Shown here piece after piece: positions 12,241-24,800 of a stretch of 64,000 bases of DNA. Every line of letters starts with the position of its first letter. Within the stretch, counting starts at the first letter, position 1. This DNA comes from Symsagittifera roscoffensis (lineage: Eukaryota > Xenacoelomorpha > Acoela > Convolutidae). The position numbers and the translations under genes were made by a program. The stretch covers positions 32,831,651 through 32,895,650 of the forward strand of contig NC_087062.1 in NCBI RefSeq assembly GCF_963678635.1, in the 5' to 3' direction. Below the pieces are notes generated by a model that saw only the letters and a program-made list of their open reading frames with translations, had not been told where the DNA came from and did no database searches.

Positions 12241-13490
12241 GTATCCGAAAGCACAATCACCTGGTTTTATGGAGTTATTCAGGAGCATTCATAGAACGGC
12301 ATCAGAGCGGAGAAAAATTGGGTAGATTAATCTTGAGCCATAAACATTTGGGTTAACTCTCGTTGAGCCGAAAAATTTTCAAATTTTTCAATTCTGTTCT
12401 TTTAAGCTCTCACCCCCCCCCCCCCCCCCCCGATCAAACTCCAATTTTTGGTTCAAACGACACGAAATAAGGTCTTTAAATCAATAAAATGTCAACTAAC
12501 TCACACTAGTTTTCAATTAAAAAAATTTGTATATACCGCTTCGATAACGTTTGCTTATTGCAAGCACAAAAAAATTGCTATTACTTTACAGAGAAAATCA
12601 ATCAACATAGGACACACAAAAAAAAGATGTTAATTGAATCAGTTGACATCCCAACGAGGATCAAGATTTCATAAGGTTTTATCGTACAACAGTCACAAAA
12701 GAAAAAAAAATTCAGGAAAAATTTTTAAGCGTTCTGCTAAGAACATAGGACACAAAAAAACGATGTTAATTGAATCAGTTGACATCCCAACGAAGATCAA
12801 GATTTCCTAAGGTTTTATCGTACAACAGTCACGAAAGAAAAAAAATTTCAGGAAAAATTTTTAAGCGTTCTCCTAAGAACATAGGACACAAAAAAAACGA
12901 TGTTAATTGAAATAGTTGACATCCCAACGAAGATCAAGATTTCATAAGGTTTTATCGTAAAACAGTCAAAAGAAAAAAAAATTTCAGGAAAAATTTTAAA
13001 GCGTTCTGCAAAGAAACCAATCTAGCAAAATTTAAATAATAAGGAAGTTGATATTCTCAAAACTAAAAAAAAAGGCTAAAAAGAGGCTTAAAAAGGCTGA
13101 AAAACACTGTAGAAAAGTATAGAAACATAAATAGCAATTTTCAAAATAACTTTCGAGAAAACTGGGGAAAAATTGAAAAAAAAATTTGGTTTGTGCAATC
13201 AAGCGCAAAAAAAAACTTTATTTAAAATGCTGCTCAAACTATAAAATGAAACTAATCACAATATTCAAACAAATAATGAGCAGTTAAAGCCGACAAATTT
13301 AGCCAAAAATTCGTTCAGTAAAAAAAATTGACAACTCTATAATTGACGCAGAGGCGAAGCGGAGCTTCGTCCCACTTGCGACACAACACAAACACAAAAA
13401 TACGTCGAAAAAATGTTGAAAAAAAATTTTAATGAACCAAAAAACTTTGTATTTTTTGATGAAAAACAGCCAGGGGCCCAACTAACACTG
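12240..13490 (+). repeat. Dispersed repeat family C, copy with internal tandem triplication
   Basis: Same landmark order as 7100-8560: 'gttgagccgaaaaat' near 12371, 'cttcgataacgtttgctt' near 12538, the 'aaggttttatcgt' block, 'gccgacaaattta' near 13289 and the 'gaggcgaagcggagcttcg' hairpin near 13351. A 19-C homopolymer lies at 12413-12431. Confidence 0.55.
12604..13017 (+). repeat. Three tandem copies of a ~137-bp unit
   Basis: The word aacatagga starts units at 12604, 12742 and 12878 (periods 138 and 136). Each unit continues with 'gatgttaattgaa.cagttgacatccc', 'aaggttttatcgta' and 'ttcaggaaaaattt..aagcgttct'. A single diverged copy of the same unit is in the family C copy near 7990-8125. 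Confidence 0.85.
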
Positions 13491-16400
13491 GAGGTACGCA
13501 TTTGATATTGAATAAAACAATTTTAGTGATGCGGCAGGGAAAATGTGATTTCAAAAATAAGACTGATTAAAACCTTACTTGTTTCTCTACTAAAATAAGT
13601 GAGAAGAGTAAAAAATTTTCAGACAATCAATTTTCCCAAGGAGATAACATTTCTCTTTAAAAACATTAAGGAGTCGTCGCTTCTACAGAAATACTTATCG
13701 CAACTGGCTCTTCTAATTAATTTTTTAAAAATCTCACATTGGATTGTGTCACTTTCAAGAAAAATCAAAGCTTCTAAAAAACGGTCTTAAGTTCTAAAAA
13801 ACAGTTTAAAGAAATTCCTAACTCTATAATTTTTACTGCAACAAGCGGGTTGTGGCCGCTTAGACAGAGACGATTCCCAAAACCGGGTCTATCAATTGAA
13901 AACAACCTGTGATTTGGCACTGTATTTTTCGGGTAAAGTCAAAAAGTTTCCAAGAAAAAGGTCTAAAAATTTTGACTTGTTTGAAAAACTTCAAAAATTC
14001 GACTTTGCCTAAAACCTTAGTGGTTTCTCTACTAAAACAAGTGAGAAGCCAAGTACCTGGTTGTAACACACTTGCTTGTCGCAAGGGTAAAGCGAATGAA
14101 AATTGAATGAACGTGTCTCCAATTAAGTATAGGCAAATTCAACACTTTGGTTGGATCTTGGGCCCTTTAGTTGGATAGCGCCAGATTATTGGAACACAGA
14201 GGCGAAGCAGCACTACGCAAATAGGAACAAAAAATTCCAAAAGCAGCTCTAAAAAAAACAAAAGAAATCCACCTAACAATTAATTCGCGAGACTATTATC
14301 TGGGAAAGTACTTGGGAGCAAAAAGCTGGCCTCAATTCAACTCGAAATGAATATTTGAGCGCCTTAAAATTTAGATTACTTTGCTGCTCTAAAATGAGAT
14401 GCATTTACGCGTCAAAGACAACTGCATAAACAATTCGGTGACTTAACACAGCAGAGTTGCACTATAATGGTCCACTTAGGTTGCCGAAAAGGGTCTGAAC
14501 ACTACGAATACTACGGCTCTGAACGCTTGCCTGTTTAAGTAAGCTTCTGAATGAACAGCTTCTGCTAGCCTCAAGAACGTCAAATCACTTTAGTTTATCA
14601 TAGTATTTATTATCAGCGTTAGTTATCATAGTAGTTTTAAAAGTTTATCAGAAGGAAACTTTTCCGGGCATATTCTCCATGATGAGAAAAATGGCTTACA
14701 ATTTCGGTGCCAATGAGCGCATGGCTGGAGATGATTGTAGATCACTCTCAAAATGATCCTTCTTTGGAACAGGTTTCTACTTTTTTCTACCTGCTTTCTG
14801 AACCAAAAATTTATTCTTTTCGTTCGACAAAAGACAGATTTTAAACAAAGAAAGCCGGTTAGTGTGCAAGTTGCACAGAATGTTCCGACCATCTTTCAAA
14901 AAACAAAAAAAAAGTTTTTTTTTTCAAATTAGTGTCGTTTTTTTTCTGTGTGGTTTGATAAAAAGATCTGAACGAAAAACAGAACTTAGGCATAGTCGGC
15001 AGTCATGGTAAACTAGGCCAATTGTACCACAGTTTTTGTAGAAAAACGACTATAAAAGCAAAAAAAAAATCGTAAAAAATTGTTATAAACTTAACAAGAA
15101 TTTTTTCCCATTTTTTGCAGAAATTTTTTGAATTTTCTTGAATCCCAAAATAGCGTTCAAAAACTAAGTTTACCCGAGTAAAACTAAGTTTTCACGGCTT
15201 AAATTAAGCTAAATTAATTCGTGTAATCCTCCGCACGTAATTCTTTTCAAGTGTCATAGAAAAACAAAAACGTTAGACAATGTCGAGTGATAAATTAACA
15301 GAACTCCTTCAAAGTTTTCAATTCTTCTTCGTACCATGAAAAAGATTATCTCTGAGCTTCATAAATATACTGTGCAATGACAGTAAAACATTGGTGATGA
15401 GGATATAATTTTTCCGAAAAGTCAAAATTAGCTTGAATCGACGCTGATATGAGTCTGGAACAATGTTTTGCGAAAATGAACTCCGATTGCACAGGTTTTG
15501 AATGAATATACCACAATTCACCTCCTGCAGAATAACTACAGCAAACAATATATTTTGCAAAGGTTCACAAATGGCCAGAAAACCAACGGTTTTTTCTCTC
15601 TGCTCACTATTGAAAATAAAATCGAATTTTCTAGTACTAGGTTTGTATGCAATTGGCTTAGATCGAAAAACACCGGAAAAAGATCCATTAAGAATTAAAA
15701 TCTAAATCACAAAGCTGAAAAATTCATCTGTCATGAAGCGTATTCAGATAGCTTGCAAAATGTTCGAGAAAACCAAAAAAGGTCAGTCATATCCGTTTGA
15801 AATAACATGGAAATTATCTCCCCACAAACAACGCACTACAAAATGGCAAAATTATCATTCAAGTCTAAAGCAAACCGATTTAACCACATTTTGATTTTAA
15901 CAACTTTGAGACCAATGGCTTATTGTGAAAAAAATCTAAGTGACTAATGACAAATACCTTCAAACTCGATCAGTTGGATTTTGAAAATTTCTTCAACGCA
16001 TACTTTTTAACACTCAGAAATAGGAGATATAGTACGAGGGGTAAAATTGGAGCTGAAAACATTGTCCAAAAAATTGTCAAGAAAAAAGGCAAAAACTTCA
16101 ATCATAAGGAACAATCAGCCGGCCGATCTCTGAACTCCTTTCGTTGAATTTTGAAAAAGACCAACAGCCTAAAAATGAAACAAGCTCGATCTATATTCTG
16201 GCTCCATGTATCTTAACAGCTGACCAGAAAAAACTATGATAACACGGCATGTTTTACTATGAAAAATACCCCATTATAAGACAGTTAACTCGCAGTTATA
16301 ATGCAAGTTCATGAATAATCATATTTCATAGGTTGGGGAGATGATTTTGTCGGTTTAAGATCAGACCGTTGATCTGACCTGACCATCTTTCCAGTAGCTA

Positions 16401-16914
16401 TTTAGGACATTAAAACTATTAAAAAGGAACCTTGAATTTTCCGCCCCTTCTCCTTTTATAATCAGTTGGAAGATTTATCAATTGAGCAATTCCAGTTTTT
16501 AGTGTAGATCCACCCGGATCTCGACCAAAAACTCCAGATCTCGACCAAAAATGGGTATGTTTCGATTGCCTTGGCAGACGAAAAAAAAATCAATATTTAT
16601 TTGACCCATTTCAGATTAGTTTCGAGCGGCGTGACTAACAGTGGGAAGTGTAATGATGATCTCAACTCTCTTGATAGGAAAAAAAGGAAAGAAAAACTAA
16701 TTTCTTATTGACAATTAAATTTTCTTCGTCGGCTAAATTGTTTTGATCAGTAGAAAAAATTGACGTGGATTTCGTCTTGATTGCAATAAAAATCGGGAAG
16801 TTGCAACTCATTTCATATGCAGGCTTAAAAGAAACTAAAAAACAATTCACTAAAAAACTACGTCCTGTTTATTTTCGCCTGTTTTCAAAACTCAAAAACT
16901 CAAATATAAATCTC
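13491..16914. other. Non-coding stretch, repeat fragments
   Basis: No gene recognised. A hairpin-type 'gaggcgaagcagcac' motif is near 14200. A segment near 14860-14960 ('gcacagaatgttccgaccat', then 'attagtgtcgttttt') recurs in inverted orientation near 24120-24230. Confidence 0.45.
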
Positions 16915-18207
16915 TCAGTACTTTCGCTTTTTCAGTCGAGGATCTTTGATTGGGTTCTTCTCAATTTTGAAGGGAACAAACTTGATCTCCGGACTTTTGT
17001 ATTTGTATTTCGGTTCTGAGCTATCTTTATCCTCTCGTTTTTCCTTTTCACTCTTCGACTTATGACACACCTCAACCTTGACCTTTTTGTTCTCATTCCG
17101 ATCTGATTCTTCTCTAGATGTTTGTCGCTTTGTTATTTCTTTTTTGTACACCGAAGTCACAGGATCTCTCTTAATTGCACGTGAACTAGTAGGTTCTTGT
17201 GATTTAGTATCACACTTCGCCGCAGTAACTTTTCTGGCACTTCCATACTCCAATCGCAAATCTTCGTCAATTCTAGATGAAATGGTACCAGAAAAAGAAC
17301 TACAAGAATCGCCTTTGGATCCCAACTTTGATGCACTTTGCTGCTTCCCATTTGAACAATCCGAAAATTCAGTCCTCGAAGCCGATTCAGTTAATTCCGT
17401 ACTTGTATCGTTATTCCCACTGGCTGAAGCTGATCCCTGAAATGTACTGTCTTGGCTACTTGTTTCTGATTCTCGTTGTAGCTCCATTTGTGAATTAAGA
17501 TCTGGGCTTTCGGCGTCCTCAAATATGGCAAAGGGGTCATCCTCAGGGTCAATTTCAATTTCCTCTACCGGCACTGACATGTTCTCAAACACACTACTGA
17601 TGCAGTCATCCGTTAATGGCAAATCACATTTTAGAAATTGAGGCGTTTCAGAAAACTTCGAGTGATAAGAACCGACTTGTAGGTTTGTAGCTTCTTGCTT
17701 CATCATCGTCTTCAGATTCAAATCTGGTTTTGTTTCGAAATCACCATCATGACACCATCTTGTTTGATTTGGACTAGCATCTGGTTCTACTTTTATGTCA
17801 TTTGCATCAATTTGCTCTTGTTTATGGGCTAGACCTACCGTATCACCTCTTAAGCTCTTCATGCACTCAATCTCATAAGCATCAACATTCAAGAGAAATT
17901 TGTTGACAAACTTCACATACTGTGGCTTAATATCTATCGCTTTCTTGAAATGAATAATTTGAACTGCTAACTTTTCTCTAGCTAGACTAATATAGGTACT
18001 GTGGGACACAAAAAAAGTTCCTTCAACAGTGACGGATGCTGACCACTTCATGGTACAGGGATCGTAGTCAAAACCAACAGGGTAGCCTAAGAACGAGTCA
18101 GACATTCGAATCATCATTGCCCATGGTGTTTCCTCAGAAGTTGGTTTCATTGGTTCACCATTGCGTTGGGAGCCAACGCCAAATTGAGCGTAGTTTTCGG
18201 TTTTCAT
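16915..18207 (-). CDS. Intronless gene, 430-aa protein of unknown function
   Basis: I do not recognise this protein. It is by far the longest non-transposon frame here. I start at the ATG at 18207 (MKTENYAQFG...), which has an A three bases upstream and follows an acceptor-like 'gtctttcag'; an in-frame ATG at 18288 would add 27 residues. Residues about 40-90 look folded (GYPVGFDYDPCTMKWSASVT, then a 'LAREKLAVQIIHF' helix) with a beta-beta-beta-helix rhythm faintly like a dsRNA-binding domain; that is only an impression. From about residue 130 on it is low-complexity, rich in Ser, Glu, Asp and Lys, with an acidic patch 'EEIEIDPEDDPFAIF'. The tail is strongly basic (IKDPRLKKRKY), consistent with a nuclear signal. 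It lies 331 bp downstream of FBPase on the same strand. Confidence 0.7.
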   Translation of the reverse strand: MKTENYAQFGVGSQRNGEPMKPTSEETPWAMMIRMSDSFLGYPVGFDYDPCTMKWSASVTVEGTFFVSHSTYISLAREKLAVQIIHFKKAIDIKPQYVKFVNKFLLNVDAYEIECMKSLRGDTVGLAHKQEQIDANDIKVEPDASPNQTRWCHDGDFETKPDLNLKTMMKQEATNLQVGSYHSKFSETPQFLKCDLPLTDDCISSVFENMSVPVEEIEIDPEDDPFAIFEDAESPDLNSQMELQRESETSSQDSTFQGSASASGNNDTSTELTESASRTEFSDCSNGKQQSASKLGSKGDSCSSFSGTISSRIDEDLRLEYGSARKVTAAKCDTKSQEPTSSRAIKRDPVTSVYKKEITKRQTSREESDRNENKKVKVEVCHKSKSEKEKREDKDSSEPKYKYKSPEIKFVPFKIEKNPIKDPRLKKRKY

Positions 18208-18538
18208 GGTAGAAAAAACTATGACCCTGAAAGACTTTCTAAGGAATTGAAACATGTCCAACACCCTTGATTGACACAAAAGTAACATGTCGCAGAGCGC
18301 AACATAATTTAATCAATGAGAGCTTTTGATATGAATCATCTTCAAAACAAAACTATGAGTAAAATATAAATTTAACATTCTAAAATTCACCGGCTACAAA
18401 TTCACAAATCAAGCACCAAGTAGAGAAACACTTTCACAAAAAATCACTTTTAACATATTACATTCCCCAGTCATTAAACAGCATTCCAAGGTGCCAACAT
18501 TGGTCATCTACACTCAAGATCAAGATTGCTTGTGCCTC

Positions 18539-18844
18539 CTAAGAATCGAACTTCTTAATGAAGTCCTCAATTTCCGCCACATCCTCTTTAGAACCAATAA
18601 AAATTGGCGCCCTTTCATGAATCGATTTTGGCTTTATTGCGAGGATACGTCCACTGCCTTCCGAAGCAGCACCTCCCGCTTGCTCAGCTACGAATGCCAT
18701 GGGATTGCACTCGTAGAGCAGTCGTAGTTTGCCATTTGGGGCCTTGGTATTCTTTGGGTACATGAAGATACCTCCGTACTTAATGGTTCGGTGTAAATCA
18801 GCTACCATTGAGCCAATGTATCGCGCAGCATAAGGCTCACCGGT
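18539..18844 (-). CDS. FBP1: FBPase exon 4 (residues 235-335 and stop)
   Basis: Acceptor attctag/ACC. Encodes [20 protein letters not shown] to the C-terminus [10 protein letters not shown], with the substrate-site region [15 protein letters not shown]. No AATAAA was seen close downstream on the minus strand. Confidence 0.94.
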   Translation of the reverse strand, partial: TGEPYAARYIGSMVADLHRTIKYGGIFMYPKNTKAPNGKLRLLYECNPMAFVAEQAGGAASEGSGRILAIKPKSIHERAPIFIGSKEDVAEIEDFIKKFDS

Positions 18845-21800
18845 CTAGAATATGTACAAAATTCATGATAAAAGAAACTAAAATTTGGATTGAGTTTATA
18901 TAGACTTTGAATTCTTAAACTTTATGTTGAACGACAGCAAATTGCAAATTAATCTGGTACGCTAGAAGAGCAATTTGATTTCAAAAAAAAAACTGAAAAA
19001 GAAGAAAATACTTACCAGGAACAATAAATAAAACTTACAGACGTGGCCAAGTTTCGCATAACTTACAGAACAATGATACCTCACAAAAGCAGAATCGCAA
19101 GCCAGCAGGAAAAACATGAAAAGACAGCAACTAAGCCCAAAAAATAGAAAAAAAATTATAACACAAAAACAAAGAACACCATAACAAGGATTTGATAACT
19201 CGGCGTCGAGTGACGTTCATGGTATGGAAAACGCACAGAGCAATACAAGCGGCAGTATGAAACGCACAGGAGAAATAGAGCTTCGCATCACTTGCGATAG
19301 AAAAAGAATGAGCCTACAACACGAACAAAAAATTTCAAATTACCAAAAATTGCAAAACTATCCAAAATCTTGGATCTGAAATGACTGCACCTTCGGCTTT
19401 TTTACGGAGCAGGCGAAGCAAAGAACCGCGCTATATGCCATAGGACACATATATAGCAGAAGAAACAAACAAACAAAAATTGAGATGAAAGACTTCGAAA
19501 AAATTGATCGACTAAAATTTTCTTTAATTTGCCTTGATTTAGTCTTAAACAAAAATTTCTTTGAGAAAAGAATACCAAGAAGTTAAAAAAAATGTTAAAT
19601 AAGAATCGAAACAAATGAAACGGTGACAAATCTGACAATTCTTTAGCAGATACATTGCTTTTTTTGGAGCAAATACTCTTTGTAGAAAAACTTTCAACTT
19701 AGGGTAAAATTTTTTGCTTCTATAATTTCTCAAAAAATGCCCATGTGTCGATATATTACAAGTCGAAACCAAGTCGAATAAGGAGAGAAAAAAAAGAAAA
19801 AAGACTGATATACTAAAATAGGAGTTGGTAAACTTGCAACCAGTATTAACAAAAACTCTGATGAAACTGACAAACAAACAGCAGCCATAAGTCGGCGTCT
19901 ATGCCATAACAGCGGCCATAACTTCTTGGAGTCTATGCTCAAACGTTATCTGTTCTCCATCTTTCTGCTCGTTGACGAAAGTAGAGAGGACCGAAATTGC
20001 AGTCATTCTGTGAAAAAAAGTGAATTACGGGGGAAAATTCTATTACCCCATTGCAATACGCTTGCTTATCGAAAGGGTATTGAGTATTGCAATACATTTA
20101 TCGAGCAGCTATTAAGCAGACGAAGCTTGGGTAAACTCTCGTTGAGCCGCAAATAAAATTACAGTCATGAAAAACATAAGTTATTCTGAAAGTCTAATTG
20201 TTATCCTTCAGTTTCCGGAGACCAAAGACAAAACAATCAGACAAACGATAGGCCGGCTGATTTTTTTAAAACCACATAAGTTGAGAACAATAACACAGAC
20301 TCAAATCTAGGACCTTTGCCGTCCCAGGGAAAGTCGATACCTCTAGACCATAAAAACTGCAAAAATTCAGAGCTATAAAACGCACAACAAATTTTGCATG
20401 TAATAACTTGAACTGTAATAAACTTAACTAGCGGATACCGCACCTCCGGTGCTTCAAATTTTCAACAACTCAAAAAACTATTCTTTTAGTGTACACTGAC
20501 AGCACCCAATTACAGGGATCGTAATTTAAAATTTTGCAACGTTTTTTTTTTTTCAAGTTTTCTATACACATTTTGAAGAACCATAAAACTTTGTGAAGTT
20601 TTATAAAAGTTCTTCGAAAAATTAAAATGAACTAAAAAACGTCACATCTGGGAAACTAAAAGCAATTGAGCACTCGCATTTGGACGCAATATATGCAGCT
20701 CCTGAGAGTAACTTCAAATTTGTAAAGTTTTTCATTCGTTTTTTTAATTCAAATTTTGAAAAACCATAAAAATTTGTGACATTTTTTTTAATATCTAAGT
20801 TTATAATGAATTAACAAACGTCACATCTGGGAAATCGAAAGCAATTGAGCAGTTGTATTTGGATGCAAGATTTGCAACTCCTGAGAGTACTCTTACAGTA
20901 CCCAACTACAACGTTGGAAATTCAAATTTTGAGAAACTTTAGGTTAAGTTTTCTAAAAAAGAGGTATCTTTTTTGAAAACCAGAAAAAATTCACATCACA
21001 GAAACAACCAAAATTTTAGCAGTTTTTTTGATGGCAATATTCGCAATCTTTGAAAGTATACAACTACAGGGTTGGATATTTCACTTTCACGAAATATTTT
21101 GTAATTTGAGTTTTCTGAAAATTACCAAAAAAACATAAAAATCGTCGTATCTTTTAAACAAAAATGACTTGGGCATTCTTAAACGGAGGCCGAATTTTAA
21201 ACCCGTGAGATTACTCTGACAGCCCCCAACTACAGGTTAGGAATTTCAAACTTTCAAAAAAAAATTAATTTAATTTTCATGAAAATGTTTTTGAAAAAAT
21301 CACAAAAAACGTCATATCTGGAAAACTGCAAGACTTTGAGCAGTCCTATTTGAAGGCAAAAATCGCAACTCCAGAGAGTATCCTGACAGAGCCTCACTAC
21401 AGAGATGATAATTTCAAGTTTTGTGAATTTTTTTTTACCTAAGTTCTCTGAAAAATTTAGAAAAAAATCCTATAAAAAAAATCATATCTCAAAAACTACT
21501 AGAATTTGAGCGGCCATAGTCAGAGGCAAGATTCGCAACCCCCTGAGAGTACCCTCAAAGATTCTAATAACAGGATTGAGCTCTTCAAAGTTTTGGAACT
21601 TTATAACATTTTTTGTGTTTTTTTGAAAATTTTGGATAAAATCATAAAAAAACGTAATCTCAAAAACTACAAGGATTTGAGCAGTCATATTTGGCGACGA
21701 AATTAACAGCTCTTGAGTGTACCCTGAAAAAGCCTCACTACACAAATAGTAATTTCAAGTTTTGTGAAATTTTTATATCTAAGTTTTCGGAAAAATTTTG

Positions 21801-24800
21801 AAAAAACCAAAAAAAAGTCATTTCTCGAAAACTATAAGGATTTGAGCAGCCATAATCAGAGGCAAGATTCGCAACCTCTGAGAGTACCCTCACAATATCC
21901 AACAACAGGATTGAGATCTTCAACGTTTTGGGAATTTTTTAAAATCTAAGTTTTTGAAAATTTTTCGAAAAAATCATTAAAAACGTTATATCTCAAAAAC
22001 TACAAGGATTTGAGAAGTGATAATTGAAGGCGAAATTCGTAACCCCAGAGAGTACCCTGAACACCTAACTACAGGGTGAGAATTTCAAAAATTAAGAACT
22101 TTTTTAAAATTGAATTTCTAGAATTTTTTGAAAAAATCTCAAAAGTTGCCTATCTCGTAAACTAAAAGAATTTGGTTATTCATATATGGAGGCCAGAATC
22201 GCAAAACCTGGGAAAATATCCAATTATTGGGTTGCTAATTTCAACTTCATGAAATTAACACTGAATTTAAGCTGGAATATCGAAAAAACGTTAACTATCA
22301 CAATATACGATATAGCTTCAACGTTAAAAAAATCTTTTGTTAAACATGCAAAAATAATACGTTGAAAAAGCTGAAAGATGGCGAGATAGTGAAGCACGCA
22401 TTCAAATATATAATTTAAATATATAATAATAGATTGCGTAAACTAGGCATTTCAAAAATCTCGCGAATTTAAGTAGTTAACAAATTTCTGATTAATTAAG
22501 ATACCGTTATGAAACAAATATCTTTGTTCAGTTCAATAGAGGAATTAAAAAAGCATCAACTGTCTTAGCTTATTACTAATAAAATCTCAAATCACATGGT
22601 ATTATGATGCTAATGCAGCCTACTGATCAAAAGTGCCACCAAAAGCAGCACATTTATTTGCTACTTAAGTTGGGAAAAAAGTTGTATCGTATTATCAGAC
22701 TACGCTGCGCTCGTGTAAAAATGAAACCAACTAAATCAGAGTCGGGATTCGAAGGAATTCGACCCCGTTGGCACCATACAGGTCCCCTATTATGATATAT
22801 ATAACACACAAAACCTTTATAAAGGACGCCAAAAACTAATTATTGACAAAATCAAAATTTAGAAATTTTCTCACTCAATTACCACTCAAGATCCACATCT
22901 TGAACATAACCACTCAAAGCATTAGAAAATACTAAACATACCTCGGGAAACTTCTTGGAGTCTATGTACTTCTGAACTCCAGTGCTGAGGTATTTGTAGT
23001 TTCCTTCGTTAGTACTGTAGATTTTGCCCTTCGGTTGAATTTTCATGTCCGGGTCTGTCAGAACGAACTCACCTATAGTCTAACAAACCAATTGATTAAG
23101 AACTGCACGAAAAATAGAAACTACACATGACCCTGAGTTATCATGTTTTTTTTTAAAACTAGTGTTGTTTTCGTATGCGGTCAGATGAAAGACCTGAAAA
23201 AAAAAACAAACCTGAAATGAGATATATTCGACGCTCACAGTAAAATAGGCAAATTGGGATAAGGTTTTCGTCAAAAAATGACTAAGAACAAAACACAATC
23301 AAAATTTTTTAAAAAAATCAAAAAAAAATTTTATCATTTTTTTTGCAAAATTGTTTTGAGTTTCTTTTTACTGCAAAAATGACGATAAAAGCATGGAGAA
23401 AAAAAATAAACTTAGTGAAATTTTATGTCTTCTACTTCTATAACAAACCTGCTCGCTAGCTTTAATTGCTCGAAAGTAGACCAAAATCCAAAAACCAATT
23501 TTTCTGGAAACTGGGAGAACTTTTCGAATTTTTTAATTGTTGTTCGAGTTACGATTGAAAGGACTTTCATATGCAATATCACCCGAAGCACTCCGTTGAT
23601 TAATTGTGGTAAAATTTTTGGGAGAAAAACATAACAAGCCTGCTCGCTCACTTTTTTCGTTTGAAATTAATTATGAAAAACTTCAAACCGGTTTTTCTTA
23701 ACACTGAAGGAGGTTTTTCAAATATTTCAAAGTCGTTCAAAATCACGATAGAAAAGGCTTTAATATATATCACTCGACCCGTTCGATGATTATTTGTGCC
23801 ATTACTTTTCAAATTATCGAAACAAAAAGTTCAAATAAGCCTTGAAAATAAAAATTTTTGCTGAGACGGAATCGATCCTACGACCAGGAGATTTAAGGTC
23901 CCCTGTCCTCCAAAAAACAGTGAAATTGTCCCAAAGTTGGCAGTAAAAGTTGCTAATTATGTTTAAAAAGAATAGTTGTACTACTGCACTACGCTCGCTG
24001 AAGCTCGTAAATGTAACTAAATTGAAAAACTAATGTGTAAAGTTTTAAATTTGATAATTTTTGTTTGCTATCACAGTTGTTGTAAATTTTCCCTAATTTA
24101 TAACTTTCTGCTGGTGTTTATATAGCTCTCTTCTTACACCAAGAAACGACACTAATTGGAATAGCTTAGTAATTTGAAGAATTTTTCTGAATGTGGTCGG
24201 AACATGCTGTGCACTTGCACAGCCACCGATTTAACTTGCATATTTATTCAATTAACTAATGATTTGTTCAAATAAAAGAATGGTATTGGCTGGAACCCGA
24301 GTTTGAGTGAAAAATCATGTTTGCAAACAGCACGCAGAGAGCAGTAGAAAGAAGAGTAGCCAGTTGCTATGCAAGCAGCATAGAATACAATGCTGATTTA
24401 AAATATCCGAACAAAACCAAAAAATTCAAACGCGTTTTTCTCGAATTGAGTCAGGATTCGACATAAGGTGAAAAAAAATCTCTTTAGAATTTTACCTGTA
24501 TTAATAAGAGTATTAATATGGGTGAAAATCTCAATGAAAACTTCATCGCACAAAAGGTCATTTGGCTTCTTTTATTTAATCGAAAATTACGCAAGAAAGA
24601 AATTCTAGAAAAGTAAAATCTCCAAAACTCTGCATAAGAGAATATATTTTTGCTTGATAGCCGAAAACGGTCAGTTTTACAATACACAATTCAAAATCTT
24701 ACCTTGAAACAAATCTCAACGTTTTGCGCGAAGTTTTGATGATTTCGGCCTTTTAGGAATTTTTTGAGCTATGTTTTTTGTAATATATTGTTCTTACTAA

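Noticed and set aside
14626-14892. 88-codon minus-strand frame
   Set aside because: Part of a dispersed repeat that recurs inverted near 24.1-24.2 kb; no protein family recognised.
21482-21949. Overlapping short ORFs at 21.5-21.9 kb with internal similarity
   Set aside because: The repeated peptides come from the ~160-bp non-coding units of family A.
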